From Adineta ricciae (lineage: Eukaryota; Rotifera; Eurotatoria; Adinetida; Adinetidae): a stretch of DNA of 64,000 bases. Each line of letters begins with the position of its first letter. Positions within the stretch are counted from its first letter, which is position 1. The notes below the pieces were generated by a model that saw only the letters and a program-made list of their open reading frames with translations, searched no databases and had not been told where the DNA came from. Below are positions 42,301 to 52,602 of the stretch, one piece after another. The stretch covers positions 39,174 to 103,173 of the forward strand of contig CAJNOJ010000336.1 in NCBI GenBank assembly GCA_905250025.1, written 5' to 3'. The position numbers and the translations under genes were made by a program.

Positions 42301-42890
42301 TTCATTTCATTTGTTATTGTTCTTTTTTTCCGGTTAGTTATGATTTTCCTGAACATATTCATCTCCTCATATACGACTCCGATTAATGTAGTTCGTCTGA
42401 TTTCCTCTTTCAATCAGTTTCTCATTGTCCCCAGCGGTATTCGTTCACCAATCTGACATACAGCTTTTTCTTTTTAATTTATCATTTTTCAATTTGTTTA
42501 GTACATGTTTATGGCATGAACGTTTTGTGTTGTTTGTGGTTGATACACAGCTTCGATTTTTATTCGTCGTATGTGCAACTTGAGGTAGGTTCACAAGTAT
42601 TCCTTATAAGTTTTGCTTTAAAAATATCTATTTAGCTTCATACAGCCATGAAATTCAACGGTGAATATTATTGAAAAACAAACAACTGCTTTATGGCATA
42701 TCGACAATTGGCTTCAGTTTCTGACTCCGAACAGCAACAATCTAAATCAGGCTTATAACAGTGACACTCAACAGACAAAAGAGTTTCAGAATGTGATTCA
42801 TTTTTTACTAATGTTTAGATTCATCATCTACAACTCGTGGCAAACTTTAATCACAAACAAACGTATGATTAGCAATAGCAACTAATACTT
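39381..42890 (+). CDS. Unrecognised multi-exon gene, intact or decaying
   Basis: Several coding-like segments lie on the plus strand between good splice signals. Examples: EECSFKKDFRSFPNDFPIPYY (about 39398-39460); FRSAQMFWRTYCMFEVKEIF (within 39507-39730); KLLMNFHLSSEVRRHAPDLL ending in ACAG/GTAAAT at about 39908; 40418-40792 ending in AATGA/GTAAGT, followed by a 59-bp intron to about 40851; TTEIDDHGLASTDLTSYDAL ending in CGA/GTAAGC near 41079; ETELFIQARSLLISDAQSIP at about 41960-42130; IIEKQTTALWHIDNWLQFL at 42661-42885. I do not recognise the protein and could not chain all exons in phase, so some may be decayed. No counterpart in the rest of the window. Confidence 0.35.
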
Positions 42891-43378
42891 TTCTTTAATT
42901 TTTAATTTTAGGCACATGACAATTTCAAGTCAATCAGTGAATGATAATGCAAAGAATCTACCATTTTATAGCATATCCAAATTCTCTTCAAGTAGAATTC
43001 ATTAGGTAAATAACATTCAACATATAGTTTTGTTTATATATTGTAGTTAGAACACATCAAATAAACTTACAAATATTCTTTGATAACGTCTAATCAGTCC
43101 GTAAAGATAAAGGTCGTGATAACCACAAGTTAAGTTAACCTGTAAACGACGTTTTAAACTCTTCATTATCTTCTTATATCTTTAGGCATAATGCAAGGAT
43201 AAATTAGTATGATATAAGTACTCAATTCAACTGTTCGTACTTGAAGAAATTCCTTCAAATCAAGTTTACATGGAACTAAACGGTAGAAAAACAAGATAGG
43301 ATAGAATCCTTTATTTTGCATTTAGATCCTAACTGTGCATCGATCATCGACTTCCTTTGTAATCCACATTAGCTGACT

Positions 43379-43512
43379 CAACTGATCAACGGCTTGAACA
43401 ACCTCATGATGAACCCCTGGCCAATTGATACAACTGATCAACGACTTGAACAACCTCCTGATGAACCCCTGGTCAGTTGATACAACTGATCAACGGCGTG
43501 AACAACCAGTAG
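43379..43512. repeat. 52-bp tandem repeat, about 2.5 units
   Basis: Units start at 43379, 43431 and 43483 with CAACTGATCAACG, each followed by CTTGAACAACCTC-TGATGAACCCCTGG. The period is exactly 52 bp. The TGATCAACG core recurs at about 43702 and 43803 in the neighbouring inverted-repeat element. Confidence 0.8.
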
Positions 43513-43597
43513 GAACGATTATACAAGGGTATTTTGACTTTACATACCCGCGGATAAACGAATACTTGTATATCAGTTAATTGGTTTTTCAAGTATA

Positions 43598-43826
43598 TAA
43601 ACCCCTTGAAAACGGTTTATCAGAATGCAACGGATAACATACCCCTAAAGCGTTTTTCGCTCCTATCAACGTTTTGATAAACGTTCTGTTAAAGAGTATT
43701 TCAGTTTGATCAACGTATTTTTCTTGTTGTTTTCATGGGTAGATCAATCGGTTTATCACATTCTGCTCAATGGTAACAAAGGGTATATTATTCGTTGCAC
43801 TCTGATCAACCTTTAAAGGGTTGTTC
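43598..43826. mobile_element. Inverted-repeat element (MITE-like hairpin)
   Basis: Arms 43619-43644 (ATCAGAATGCAACGGATAAC...) and 43781-43806 are reverse complements at 22 of 26 positions, and the match extends outward imperfectly through CCCTT-GAAAA-GGTT. Length about 190-230 bp, no open frame. It abuts the 52-bp tandem array and shares its TGATCAACG motif. Fold-back transposon or palindromic satellite derivative. Confidence 0.55.
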
Positions 43827-43975
43827 ATTCTGCTGATTTTTTTTTCTGTGTACTTGGCATAATGTCAAATCAATGATATCATTGTAAGCCTTTTATTTTT
43901 CTCGTCTAAATTCTTTTCCTTTCTAGATGAATACAACTTCTCTTCAATTCTAATTCATTCTTGAACAGATCACCA

Positions 43976-44272
43976 ATGTCTGATCCCAAGAAGAAGGTAA
44001 ATTGAAAATTCCCCATTTTTCTTTTGGCACGAAGTCAAAACCTTTGTATTTTAGATTGAAGGTGAAATTGATCGATTCGATGATGTTTTCCATGGCCATG
44101 GCGATGATATCGATGTCAAGGAGGATGAGAATATCGATTATGATCAATTCTTTTCGGATTTTCATAAAAATGATGATACCAATATGGAAAATATTGATTA
44201 TGAACAGTTTTTTACAGAGTTTTATTCAAATGAAGATGCAAAAATGATTACAAGTGATTATGAAGAATTTTT
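43976..44272 (+). CDS. Acidic repeat protein, 3' truncated by gap
   Basis: Two exons: ATGTCTGATCCCAAGAAGAAG (43976-43996), a 58-bp GT..AG intron (43997-44054, phase 0), then open frame from 44055 to the N. The product starts MSDPKKK and is strongly acidic, with a recurring motif of the form (I/S)DY(D/E)(Q/E)FF: ENIDYDQFFSDF, ENIDYEQFFTEFY, TSDYEEF, spaced about 20 residues apart. No domain recognised; looks like a disordered or short-linear-motif protein. The 81-codon frame at 44002-44247 is a shadow of this exon. The rest of the gene should lie on a missing contig, because the sequence after 44273 belongs to another locus. Confidence 0.6.
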
Positions 44273-44273
44273 N
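44273..44273. other. Assembly gap (single N), probable mis-join
   Basis: Left: acidic-repeat gene. Right: middle of the SLC49-like gene, continuing the contig that ended at 19023. Confidence 0.9.
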
Positions 44274-45138
44274 TTTCGGAATAATGTTCAGGAGCGAGAA
44301 TACTTGAAAATAAGCTTGTCCATACAGCAAATGTTCCGCTGAGAACTCCGCCTGCTGTTGAAAGTAAGACGAACGATAGATTTGTCATACATTGTATAAA
44401 CCCATCTTTATACGCTTTTAAACTCGATATTTCACTGTTTTCATTCATCAGAAGTTCACTTGCAGCCGATGGAGGAGTTGGAGGTTGTGAAGGAAAATGA
44501 ATAATTGCTAGAAGTCCAGCAAGAGTAGCTAATCCAAGATGAAAATAGAGCAAATGAGGAACTTTTGAAGGATGAGAAACAATTCCTGGATTGATTAGAA
44601 AACTAATTGTTCCACCGAATATATTCGCCATGATTGCCATTGTTGTTGCTCGGGTTCGTTCGTTCGGCGAAAACCATAGACATGATAGTTGAGAAACGGG
44701 AGCCATGACGAGTGGGCCACATGCGGCATTGATTATTTGACCAGCGTGAATAAATGGTAAAGATATCGATTTAAAATGTGGACTCGATGGTGAGGTTACC
44801 AATGAGGGAATTATGCGGAGGAAAGTGGCAAGAAAGCAGGCGATCGAGATAATAAGTACAGTGTATCGGAGGCCATTTTTGCGATTTAGCAGAAGATATA
44901 CGAAGGGAAGACATGGAATGAAGATAATTGGACCCCAGTTGAGAAGAAGATCAACGGTTGCCGATGGAATTCCATAATATGTTTGAGTACTTGGAGATAT
45001 TGGAGAAAATGTTAACCAAAATGCACATTGATTGAATGCTAGAAACGAGAAAACACCCAGAATATAAAACCGTTGTCGATATGCAACATAAACTTTCGGA
45101 TTTAACGATTGAGGGAAGACAAGTGCAGGGTCATTCAT
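44274..45138 (-). CDS. SLC49-like transporter, N-terminal part (rest at 18352)
   Basis: First 288 codons of the transporter, from the ATG at 45138 (MNDPALVFPQSL) through TM1-TM7 to the gap. All family segments of the 20053-21519 copy are kept, with few residue changes (MSASAV/MNDPAL, INPAI/INPGI). The cut end overlaps 18952-19021 and shares its variants, so the intact gene is 45138-44274 followed by 19023-18352. Confidence 0.85.
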
Positions 45139-46544
45139 TCTAAATTTATTATAACACAAAAGTTGTTTTATTTTTCATCACACGTTTGCATTTAATACAT
45201 CGGTAAAGAAAAAGATAAAGTGCATTGTATGATAAATAACGAAAAGTCACGTTTTCTTCCTAAATCAACACTAGTGATCAAAACCCTTCTAACTGGTGTG
45301 GATGAGGGGCAAGGGTGACGAAGATATATTTTCCTATTCAATATTTTCACCACCCTCAGAGACAGAAAAATATACGATCCACTCGAAATCGCACACTTAT
45401 TTCTCAATGTTTGTCTGCTTTCATAATAACATTTAAAAGAACTAGCACAAGCCATTACGCGAAAATCATATTTGACACCGTTTGACTGAAGATACCATTT
45501 TACGAAAGATCTTTGCAGAAAAAGTTTTGTAAGATCCGTTCGATGAAATCTACGGAAACCTTTTTTTTCTAAAGATTATTCACCGTGAACTATCCGAAGA
45601 AGATGGTAAAAGTTTGCGATCTCTCATGCAATAGCCGATAGATAGGAATTGCTATAGAAGTAGATACAAAAAAAGTTGTTTTTCGATGGTTAACAACTCG
45701 TTTGCGTCGCATTTCCTGTCTGCACTACCGACTAGGACTTGACGTTTGTGATTTATGCTCCAAAGTACTCTTCTATTTCCGATCTATGATAGCTATTCAA
45801 ATGTAGTTATTAACCTGTGAAACCAGATACGAAAAAATAAAATTGAAAAACATTCAAATTAAATTCCGCCATCGATCCACGTCTATCCATGCGTTCATCA
45901 GGCTTTCCAAGTTAAATATCAATATTGATTATGGGGATCTTTCAATGACAAACAATAAATAGGTCACAGAACTGAATAAAAACGACAAGATAATCAAATA
46001 TCAACAATTCACTAGTTAAAATACATTTGAATCTAAGATAAGACTGATAAGGTGATGTGGATGAATATGAGAATAGTCATTTTTCTCCGTAATGTTCAAC
46101 GATTGGTTCAGTTTGGCATTTGAATTCAAATATTTATTCAATGAGACTCACAAAGAGAAAATATTCTCGTTCTTTCGTTTGTTCTAAAGAAGATACACAA
46201 CGTGAGGGTGAAATTAGAAGAAAATACTTGCCTACACATTCACCCTCATCCAGATCTAAACAACAATCCATCAAGTAGTAATCGATAAAAATACTATTTT
46301 TTTCTTACATCAGGGCCATCCTGTAATATTCGTATACAGACATACAGGTAACTAAGTATCACATAGAGATACGTTGGTAAATATCCAGGTAGATAGGTAA
46401 TGGTATTTTTCAAAATAATAAGACGGCGATGTATTTTTTTTGCTGATCATCGACTGTATTTAATCATAAACACTATAATAACGCTCTTCTAGTGCAGAAG
46501 CAAGTAGATATTTGATATAATATTAAGACTTCGATTCAATAGTG
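45139..46544. other. Divergent intergenic region, transporter to tetraspan (copy 1)
   Basis: Equivalent of 21520-22805 with extra short segments, including about 58 bp at 45886-45944. No gene seen. Confidence 0.5.
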
Positions 46545-47285
46545 ATGAGAAAAGTTAACAATATTACAAAAATATATACAGTATTAGTAATCATTGTTGG
46601 CATTGCATCATTGACTTTTTTAATTGTCGGTGTTGCCACAAGAAAGTGGATTGGTATCTCCACTAGTTTATCACCATTACAGACACAAATAAGCCGTGTT
46701 TTAAGCAATAGTACTTTCATTACTTCACTTATCATTGCGACAGGAGCAAATCAAACTCAAGTAGCTCAAATAGTATCAGCAACGGCAGAACAAGTCAATC
46801 ATGAATTAACATATGCTACTCCTAGTGATGTTACTTATCATCTCTATGGTAAAAATCCAAATACACCACAAACATCAATAAACTTTAAATTACCTCAAGG
46901 ACTTATTTTTGCTGGAATAGCATTAATCTTTCTTGGTCTTTTATTGACATTAATTGTTATCATATTGGGTTTACCGCCTTTCGTTCGGAATTTACCATTG
47001 TTCTTTCTAGGTCTGGGACCAGTTTTGCTTACTATTGGATTCTCTTTTTATCCAAAGATAGTTATTGAAGATTTTGGTCTTGAATTACAACTTTCGATCG
47101 ATATTGGTTTCAGTATTATACTAGTTATCACTGGAACAATTGTCGGTTATAATACAGCTTCTTTATTTGCTCTCATTGTTCTTCAACCACTTCAAAATCG
47201 TCCATCTACAATTCGAAACTTTAACGTTCCACCCAGATCAAGGCTTCGACCTTCATATTCAACTAGAATGAGAAACAAATGGTGA
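46545..47285 (+). CDS. Tetraspan membrane protein (second copy, identical protein)
   Basis: 246 residues, amino-acid identical to 22806-23546; the base differences are all third-position synonymous changes. Same four membrane segments and large first extracellular loop. Confidence 0.75.
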   Translation: MRKVNNITKIYTVLVIIVGIASLTFLIVGVATRKWIGISTSLSPLQTQISRVLSNSTFITSLIIATGANQTQVAQIVSATAEQVNHELTYATPSDVTYHLYGKNPNTPQTSINFKLPQGLIFAGIALIFLGLLLTLIVIILGLPPFVRNLPLFFLGLGPVLLTIGFSFYPKIVIEDFGLELQLSIDIGFSIILVITGTIVGYNTASLFALIVLQPLQNRPSTIRNFNVPPRSRLRPSYSTRMRNKW

Positions 47286-48410
47286 TTCTATTACAAGAGA
47301 AACAAAGACTTTATGAATCGAAAAGATCAATCTGTTTTCTAAATATATGTTTGAAATCCTTTTATTAGAATAGTCTTGTGTATTACAACTGTAGCTTTGG
47401 AATCAGATAAAAACTTCACAAGAATTTGGATATAGACATAATCAGTCATACCATATTTCAATCTTTAATTGTTTAAATAATTTCACAAATATATTGAATT
47501 ATGATATTGATCAACACAATCCTTCGTTTGTCTTTTTAAAACATTTACACGATACTTTTCTACGTATAATTTATTTACATGTATTATTATTCTCAGTTAT
47601 TCGTTTCTTTCGATATAATGCATATTATTTATATATAATGTTTATAAAAGACGCCCTTCACCGTCTATCTGATGTATGAAATATATGCTTCTTTTTATCT
47701 TCAATAACACGTGCAAATAACATTAATCAATCCATTATTCGTGTATGTGTTTGTTTATATTGTCAGAAATAATTTATTTTGAATGTGAATGAAGAAAAGA
47801 AAGGAATATCCACGTTAATATAACAACATAGCAAAACCTCACCATTGTAAACACTAACGGGACTATTCAAAACGTGTGCACTAAAGAGAAATGGGAATAC
47901 TTACATATAAAAGCATCTTACATTTACTATATACATATCATGTGGGAAGATATATGTCAGATGAATGTTTCTAACTCTTCGTACACTTATTATTGTTCTA
48001 TTATCAGTTTTATTGCGATCGTTTGAAAATGTTAATTTTCGCTAGGAAACGAATCATAGGTTTCGGAGTGTTGCAGATCAGATACGCTGATGAACTACGG
48101 ACTCCCTATTTAGAGGTACTAATGGAAACTTCTCATTGATGTCTGCATGAAGAATGGAGAAAACAAAAGCATGGAGGAAGTGCATACAAAAAATCTGTTT
48201 GTCGTAACAGATTTTATGTTAACAACGAGAAAATGATCGATTAGAAAAAGAAATTAGTCAACATACTAATGTTTATATTCTTTGTTCATCGAACTTTCAA
48301 CCAAGAGAAGAAAAATATTCACAATGGAATCTTTTTATAGAATCACACTCATATATGAAAAGCACGAAAACATCTTTTGAAAATCAATTCGAAATAATCG
48401 TATATAATTA
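47286..48410. other. Intergenic region (copy 1)
   Basis: Equivalent of 23547-24780 without the 150-bp insertion seen there; no gene supported. Confidence 0.45.
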
Positions 48411-49450
48411 TTTCGAACAGTAGACCTTAACCTTCTCATATTGAAGTACGTTAATGAGAACTTTTTAGTTCTTTCTTACATATAGATTGGTGGATACTTT
48501 TTTTTGTTTCTCGTTCTCATTCATCCGAGTAATAGTTATAAAACTACCGTTAAGTGCACCATGCTGGTTGCTATTGTCGATGCTTTCGATCATATTTTTC
48601 AATTGTCGCTGCATATTTCGTACGTTCTCTATTGGTTAACAAGCCGTTAAACTCATCTCCTTTATCGGTATTAAATTAAGCTTAAGTAATTGTGTTACAT
48701 CGATGGTTACTGATTGAGCTAAACTAAACTGATCATTTGTAACGAATCGATGTGCGAGCCGAATCAGAAGTGTATTTTCACTTTTGATGTAAATAGTATA
48801 TGCAATTAAGTCAATATTGTCAGGTAGTTGTGTTCTCAGATAGGTATCCCGTGTGCAATGTAGTCATTTGCAGTATTTTCGATTGGAGCCAATTCCACAA
48901 GAGATGATACATAGACCTGATTTTGAAATGAATGTATAGCATCGGGTTGTGAATGATTAGAATTCAACAATATAAAATATTGTTCAGTTATGACTCGCCT
49001 TTGTCCATTAGCTTCTGTTTGGTCGAGTGGCATTAGATTTTTGAGTATTCGTCGATGGATCCATCTGTAATACTACTGACACCTTGTAGTTGATCTGTTA
49101 ACATTGCGAATCGCTGTTATCATCGGACAGTACTTACCACTAGCAACTTCTGTTACTCTAATAATTCCATGTGGGGCGATAATCTCTTTACCTAAACCAT
49201 CTACGATTGTTATTAGACCAACCGTCTAACCAAACTCTATAATGGTCGGTGAACCTCATCCGAGGCGCATACAACTACTGATCCGTTCAGTAAGTTTTGT
49301 TTCACGGTAAATGAGTAACAGTGAAAAGTAGTTGTGTACTCGTGTTTTTAATTGATGCTGAGTAAAACGGAACTGTCATCGTTAATCGGTTACTAAGTCG
49401 ATATGTGTCATAATCAATCGGTGTGTGAATGGTGTTAGACGCTTGCGCTG
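48411..49450 (-). pseudogene. Lysosomal alpha-mannosidase (GH38) C-terminal remnant
   Basis: About 1.04 kb present only in this copy. Read on the minus strand it gives alpha-mannosidase C-terminal pieces in several frames: NTIHTPIDYDTYRLSNRL and LLFTVTHLP (about 49430-49290), GQRRVITEQYFILLN (about 49005-48960), and LPDNIDLIAYTIYIKSENTL continuing into RLAHRFVTNDQFSL and IPIKEMSLTA (about 48830-48640). These resemble the end of lysosomal alpha-mannosidases (LL-RLEHQF...LS-PVTLNL...ETTLVANQ). Stops and frameshifts interrupt it and the catalytic domain is absent, so it is inactive. It sits between the tetraspan and secreted-protein genes. Confidence 0.7.
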
Positions 49451-49844
49451 CACCTCGTGCTATGGATATTTGATTGGGGTAGCTGCATAGTTCAATTTAT
49501 AATATGAATGCTAAATTCATAATACACTCCAATTCTTATCTAGATACAGATGCGAATAGATTTAGATATATTTATACTCACACCCTCACACACGCTTTAA
49601 CTATGATTCACACTGTCACCCTGAAACATATTTTTCCAGATAGATAAAAGTATACCACAGTGTCTTTTTATTATTTCGCTTTGATTGTGAAATGACGTGT
49701 TTGCAAAAGATAAGTGTAAAGATTTATAAATGCGCATATTCTCACTTACGTATATTTCATGACAATAGGATTTTTATTCGATACTGCATCAACGAAGATC
49801 CCAAAACTTCGAATTCACTTTTCTACTGATTTCTAGTACGGATA

Positions 49845-50321
49845 ATGAGTCAATATTTCTTAGTCATTTCGTTAATAACATTTTATTTAACGATGAACGT
49901 TTATGTTGCTGGAGAAAATTGGTTGGGCAATTACAAATGGACTTCAAAATGTTCTCAAAAAGAGTGCTGCTGTTTTGTTAATGATCTAACAATTACTCAA
50001 GTCAAAGATGATCCTAAGAAATTGTCGATTGTCACCAGTCGCTCTGGTCCCATCTGCCCAGCAAAAACTTATGAAAATGTTATCGATGTTCCAGAAGGTT
50101 CTTTTATGGATCAGATAAAACCAAGAACATTGATTTGGGTCATCAATCAAAATAGTACAGCTATCGCTGCAGTGGATTACCAATTTATGGAGTGTACTTC
50201 AGAAGCAATAAGAGTAACAAACTCAGGTAACAAAAATAATACGCACACTCTTTCTTGGATATTTATGGCTAATTTCATTGTACTGATCAAACGGTTTTAC
50301 AACAGAATTGACAACGCTTGA
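49845..50321 (+). CDS. Small secreted Cys-containing protein (second copy)
   Basis: 158 residues, partner of 25137-25613. Signal peptide, CSQKECCCF cluster and PICPAKTYENVIDVPEG are kept; the LCWIF cysteine near the C terminus is Ser here. About 17 residue differences, so it evolves much faster than the tetraspan neighbour. Confidence 0.65.
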   Translation: MSQYFLVISLITFYLTMNVYVAGENWLGNYKWTSKCSQKECCCFVNDLTITQVKDDPKKLSIVTSRSGPICPAKTYENVIDVPEGSFMDQIKPRTLIWVINQNSTAIAAVDYQFMECTSEAIRVTNSGNKNNTHTLSWIFMANFIVLIKRFYNRIDNA

Positions 50322-51085
50322 ATGTTTGTTCATAAATTTTCCTATACATCTATAGTTTCTTGCAATAAATGATACGATAAAAGATGAAAATCATTCTGTT
50401 AGACCCTAAGAGATGGTTATTTAGTGTTGAGAGAATAGTGGTGTCCTAATTGTGTTATAGCAGAATGTCTGAATTTAACTTTCAAGTTTGACACGACTGC
50501 TTTACTGGTTATTCGTCTGTTAATACTAAAAAAAGACAAAAATAAATTGTTTTGACTAGTTTTGAGTGAAATCATTCGCTTTCTCATTATTTTTCCTTCC
50601 GCATAACTTCTCGTCAGATGGGTCTTCCATCACATGTGTTTTGTTAATGTGTTGTTTTTTCAATTAAACGAGAAACATGACAATGGCATTTGCACATACA
50701 CTTCTATAGAGGAAATATTGTTGTTTCTTAAAGATCATTATTATAGAATATTATTCAATAATGAACTTTTTTCCTGACATACATGAGCTAGAGCAGATGA
50801 TGTAAGTCTCCGCTGAGAATAAAAAAGAAAGTAGAACATTTACAAAAAGAGAAATACTTCAAGAAAACGAAACAAAAAGCTCGTGATCTACAATCATTTT
50901 CCTATATAAACAAAACCTGGAACGAGATAATAGAAATGTTTAAAAGGCATTCTTTTTGTAAGATATTTTCGAGAATCTTTATATAACTTTTGCTGTCAAC
51001 GTTTAGGAGAGAAAATACATTGTGTCTGTGTCCTATGGTTCTATAGAGATTGAAATCTTACTACCCTATAGATACAGCTGGTAAA
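50322..51085. other. Intergenic, leader of membrane-protein cluster (copy 1)
   Basis: Equivalent of 25614-26381; no gene seen. Confidence 0.45.
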
Positions 51086-52492
51086 ATGACAAAATTCTAC
51101 GTTCAATGGGTCGTTGAACGTTTATTGAAATTGAATTTATTTGAAAAACAAACGGAAGATGAACAATCAAAACAAAATCAAATCATATCGACTAGAGTTT
51201 ACATTATTATTCTACCACTACTCCTACTTATTTTAACGTTATTCATATCGTTACAATCCGATTTAAACACCATAAGAATCCAATCACCAAAAGAAAATGA
51301 TTATAAAGCATTACAGTTAAAATACCTGACTGATTTACAATGCCCTTGTAAACAAATCTCGAATACGTACGATCGATTTGTAACGATAATTCCTCAATAT
51401 CATGAAATATGTTCATCTGACTTTGTTAGTCAGAAGTGGATTGATTATTTATTCTATGAAAACACAAGTTATTTTTTTCAATTAGATTTCCGTCATGATG
51501 CATCGGCAAGATTTCAAATTCTTCGTACATTATGTCAACAAGCACAACAATCGATCAGTGATCATTTAAGTGAATACTATTCATTTGAATTAATAACAAA
51601 TGAAGCTCTACCAACGGATACTTTTCACATTCAAATCGATTCATTTGTACAACTTGTTCAGAAAACAACTCCATCACCATTTCAAAATTTATTACAAATC
51701 ATTCGACAGACGACAATATCAAATGGTGTTCTTTCAGCAATCGATGCAAGTTTTGTTTATGCCTTTCATCCATCAGGACCTACAACATTTTATTTGGATA
51801 ATTATTACTACTATGAAGTCGAATCACAACAGAAAAATTTCGATTGTTACTGTGATAATGTCACCATGTGCGCATTACCTGAGGGTATTTATGGAGATTT
51901 GATACAATATAACTATCCAGGATCAAACTGGATTAATGATCCAGATGTCAACGCAAATACTGCAATGATTAATGCAACATTTTTTGTCGATGGATCAGTT
52001 GTAAGCTGCAAACCCATTGAATCATTGATGCGTTCGACAATTGAATGTCTATATGATCAAGTATGTTTAAATCGAATTGGAAAGTATATCAACTATACTT
52101 CAGTGTCAATTGATTCGTTTCATATATTAAATCAATCGAATGCCGTTCGAAATCAAACTATTGAAATATTGACAAATAATTTATTTCTTGAAAATTGGAT
52201 TATTAACAAATCATATTCAAAGTATTTTGATTCATGTCAGCCATTATTTTGTCAATATAAAATTGATCAAAAGCAAAGTTTTGTACAGATTCTCGCAACT
52301 GTTATTAGTTTATATGGAGGTTTAAGAATTGTTCTCCTATTAATTATTCCTATAATTATCAAGTTTATCTTGCGAAAGAGATCAACAGAACATCAAGCAT
52401 CAAATGGTACTGTATTATCTCTGTTGTTCTTTTCTCAAAAAAAAAGTCAGTCAACTGAAAGGAACCGACGGAAGGAGGTATCTGTGAGATAA
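51086..52492 (+). CDS. Two-pass membrane protein, module 1 (second copy)
   Basis: About 468 residues from the ATG at 51086. Same layout and cysteines as 26382-27755. The cytoplasmic tail has 11 extra codons (within KSQSTERNRRKEVSVR); the indel is 33 bp and keeps the frame. About 30 residue differences elsewhere, spread over TM1, extracellular domain and TM2. Confidence 0.7.
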   Translation: MTKFYVQWVVERLLKLNLFEKQTEDEQSKQNQIISTRVYIIILPLLLLILTLFISLQSDLNTIRIQSPKENDYKALQLKYLTDLQCPCKQISNTYDRFVTIIPQYHEICSSDFVSQKWIDYLFYENTSYFFQLDFRHDASARFQILRTLCQQAQQSISDHLSEYYSFELITNEALPTDTFHIQIDSFVQLVQKTTPSPFQNLLQIIRQTTISNGVLSAIDASFVYAFHPSGPTTFYLDNYYYYEVESQQKNFDCYCDNVTMCALPEGIYGDLIQYNYPGSNWINDPDVNANTAMINATFFVDGSVVSCKPIESLMRSTIECLYDQVCLNRIGKYINYTSVSIDSFHILNQSNAVRNQTIEILTNNLFLENWIINKSYSKYFDSCQPLFCQYKIDQKQSFVQILATVISLYGGLRIVLLLIIPIIIKFILRKRSTEHQASNGTVLSLLFFSQKKSQSTERNRRKEVSVR

Positions 52493-52602
52493 TGAAATAC
52501 TTTTCTCCATTTGCGTAGTATAACGATTGTTTGATAAAGCTTACCAGTTTGAGTTTGATTTTAGTGTCAAAATTGGTTCGATTATATACGGTATGTCGTT
52601 CC

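Noticed and set aside
43381..43512. CRISPR-like spacing in the 52-bp tandem repeat
   Set aside because: The whole unit is repeated, with no unique spacers, in a eukaryotic context.
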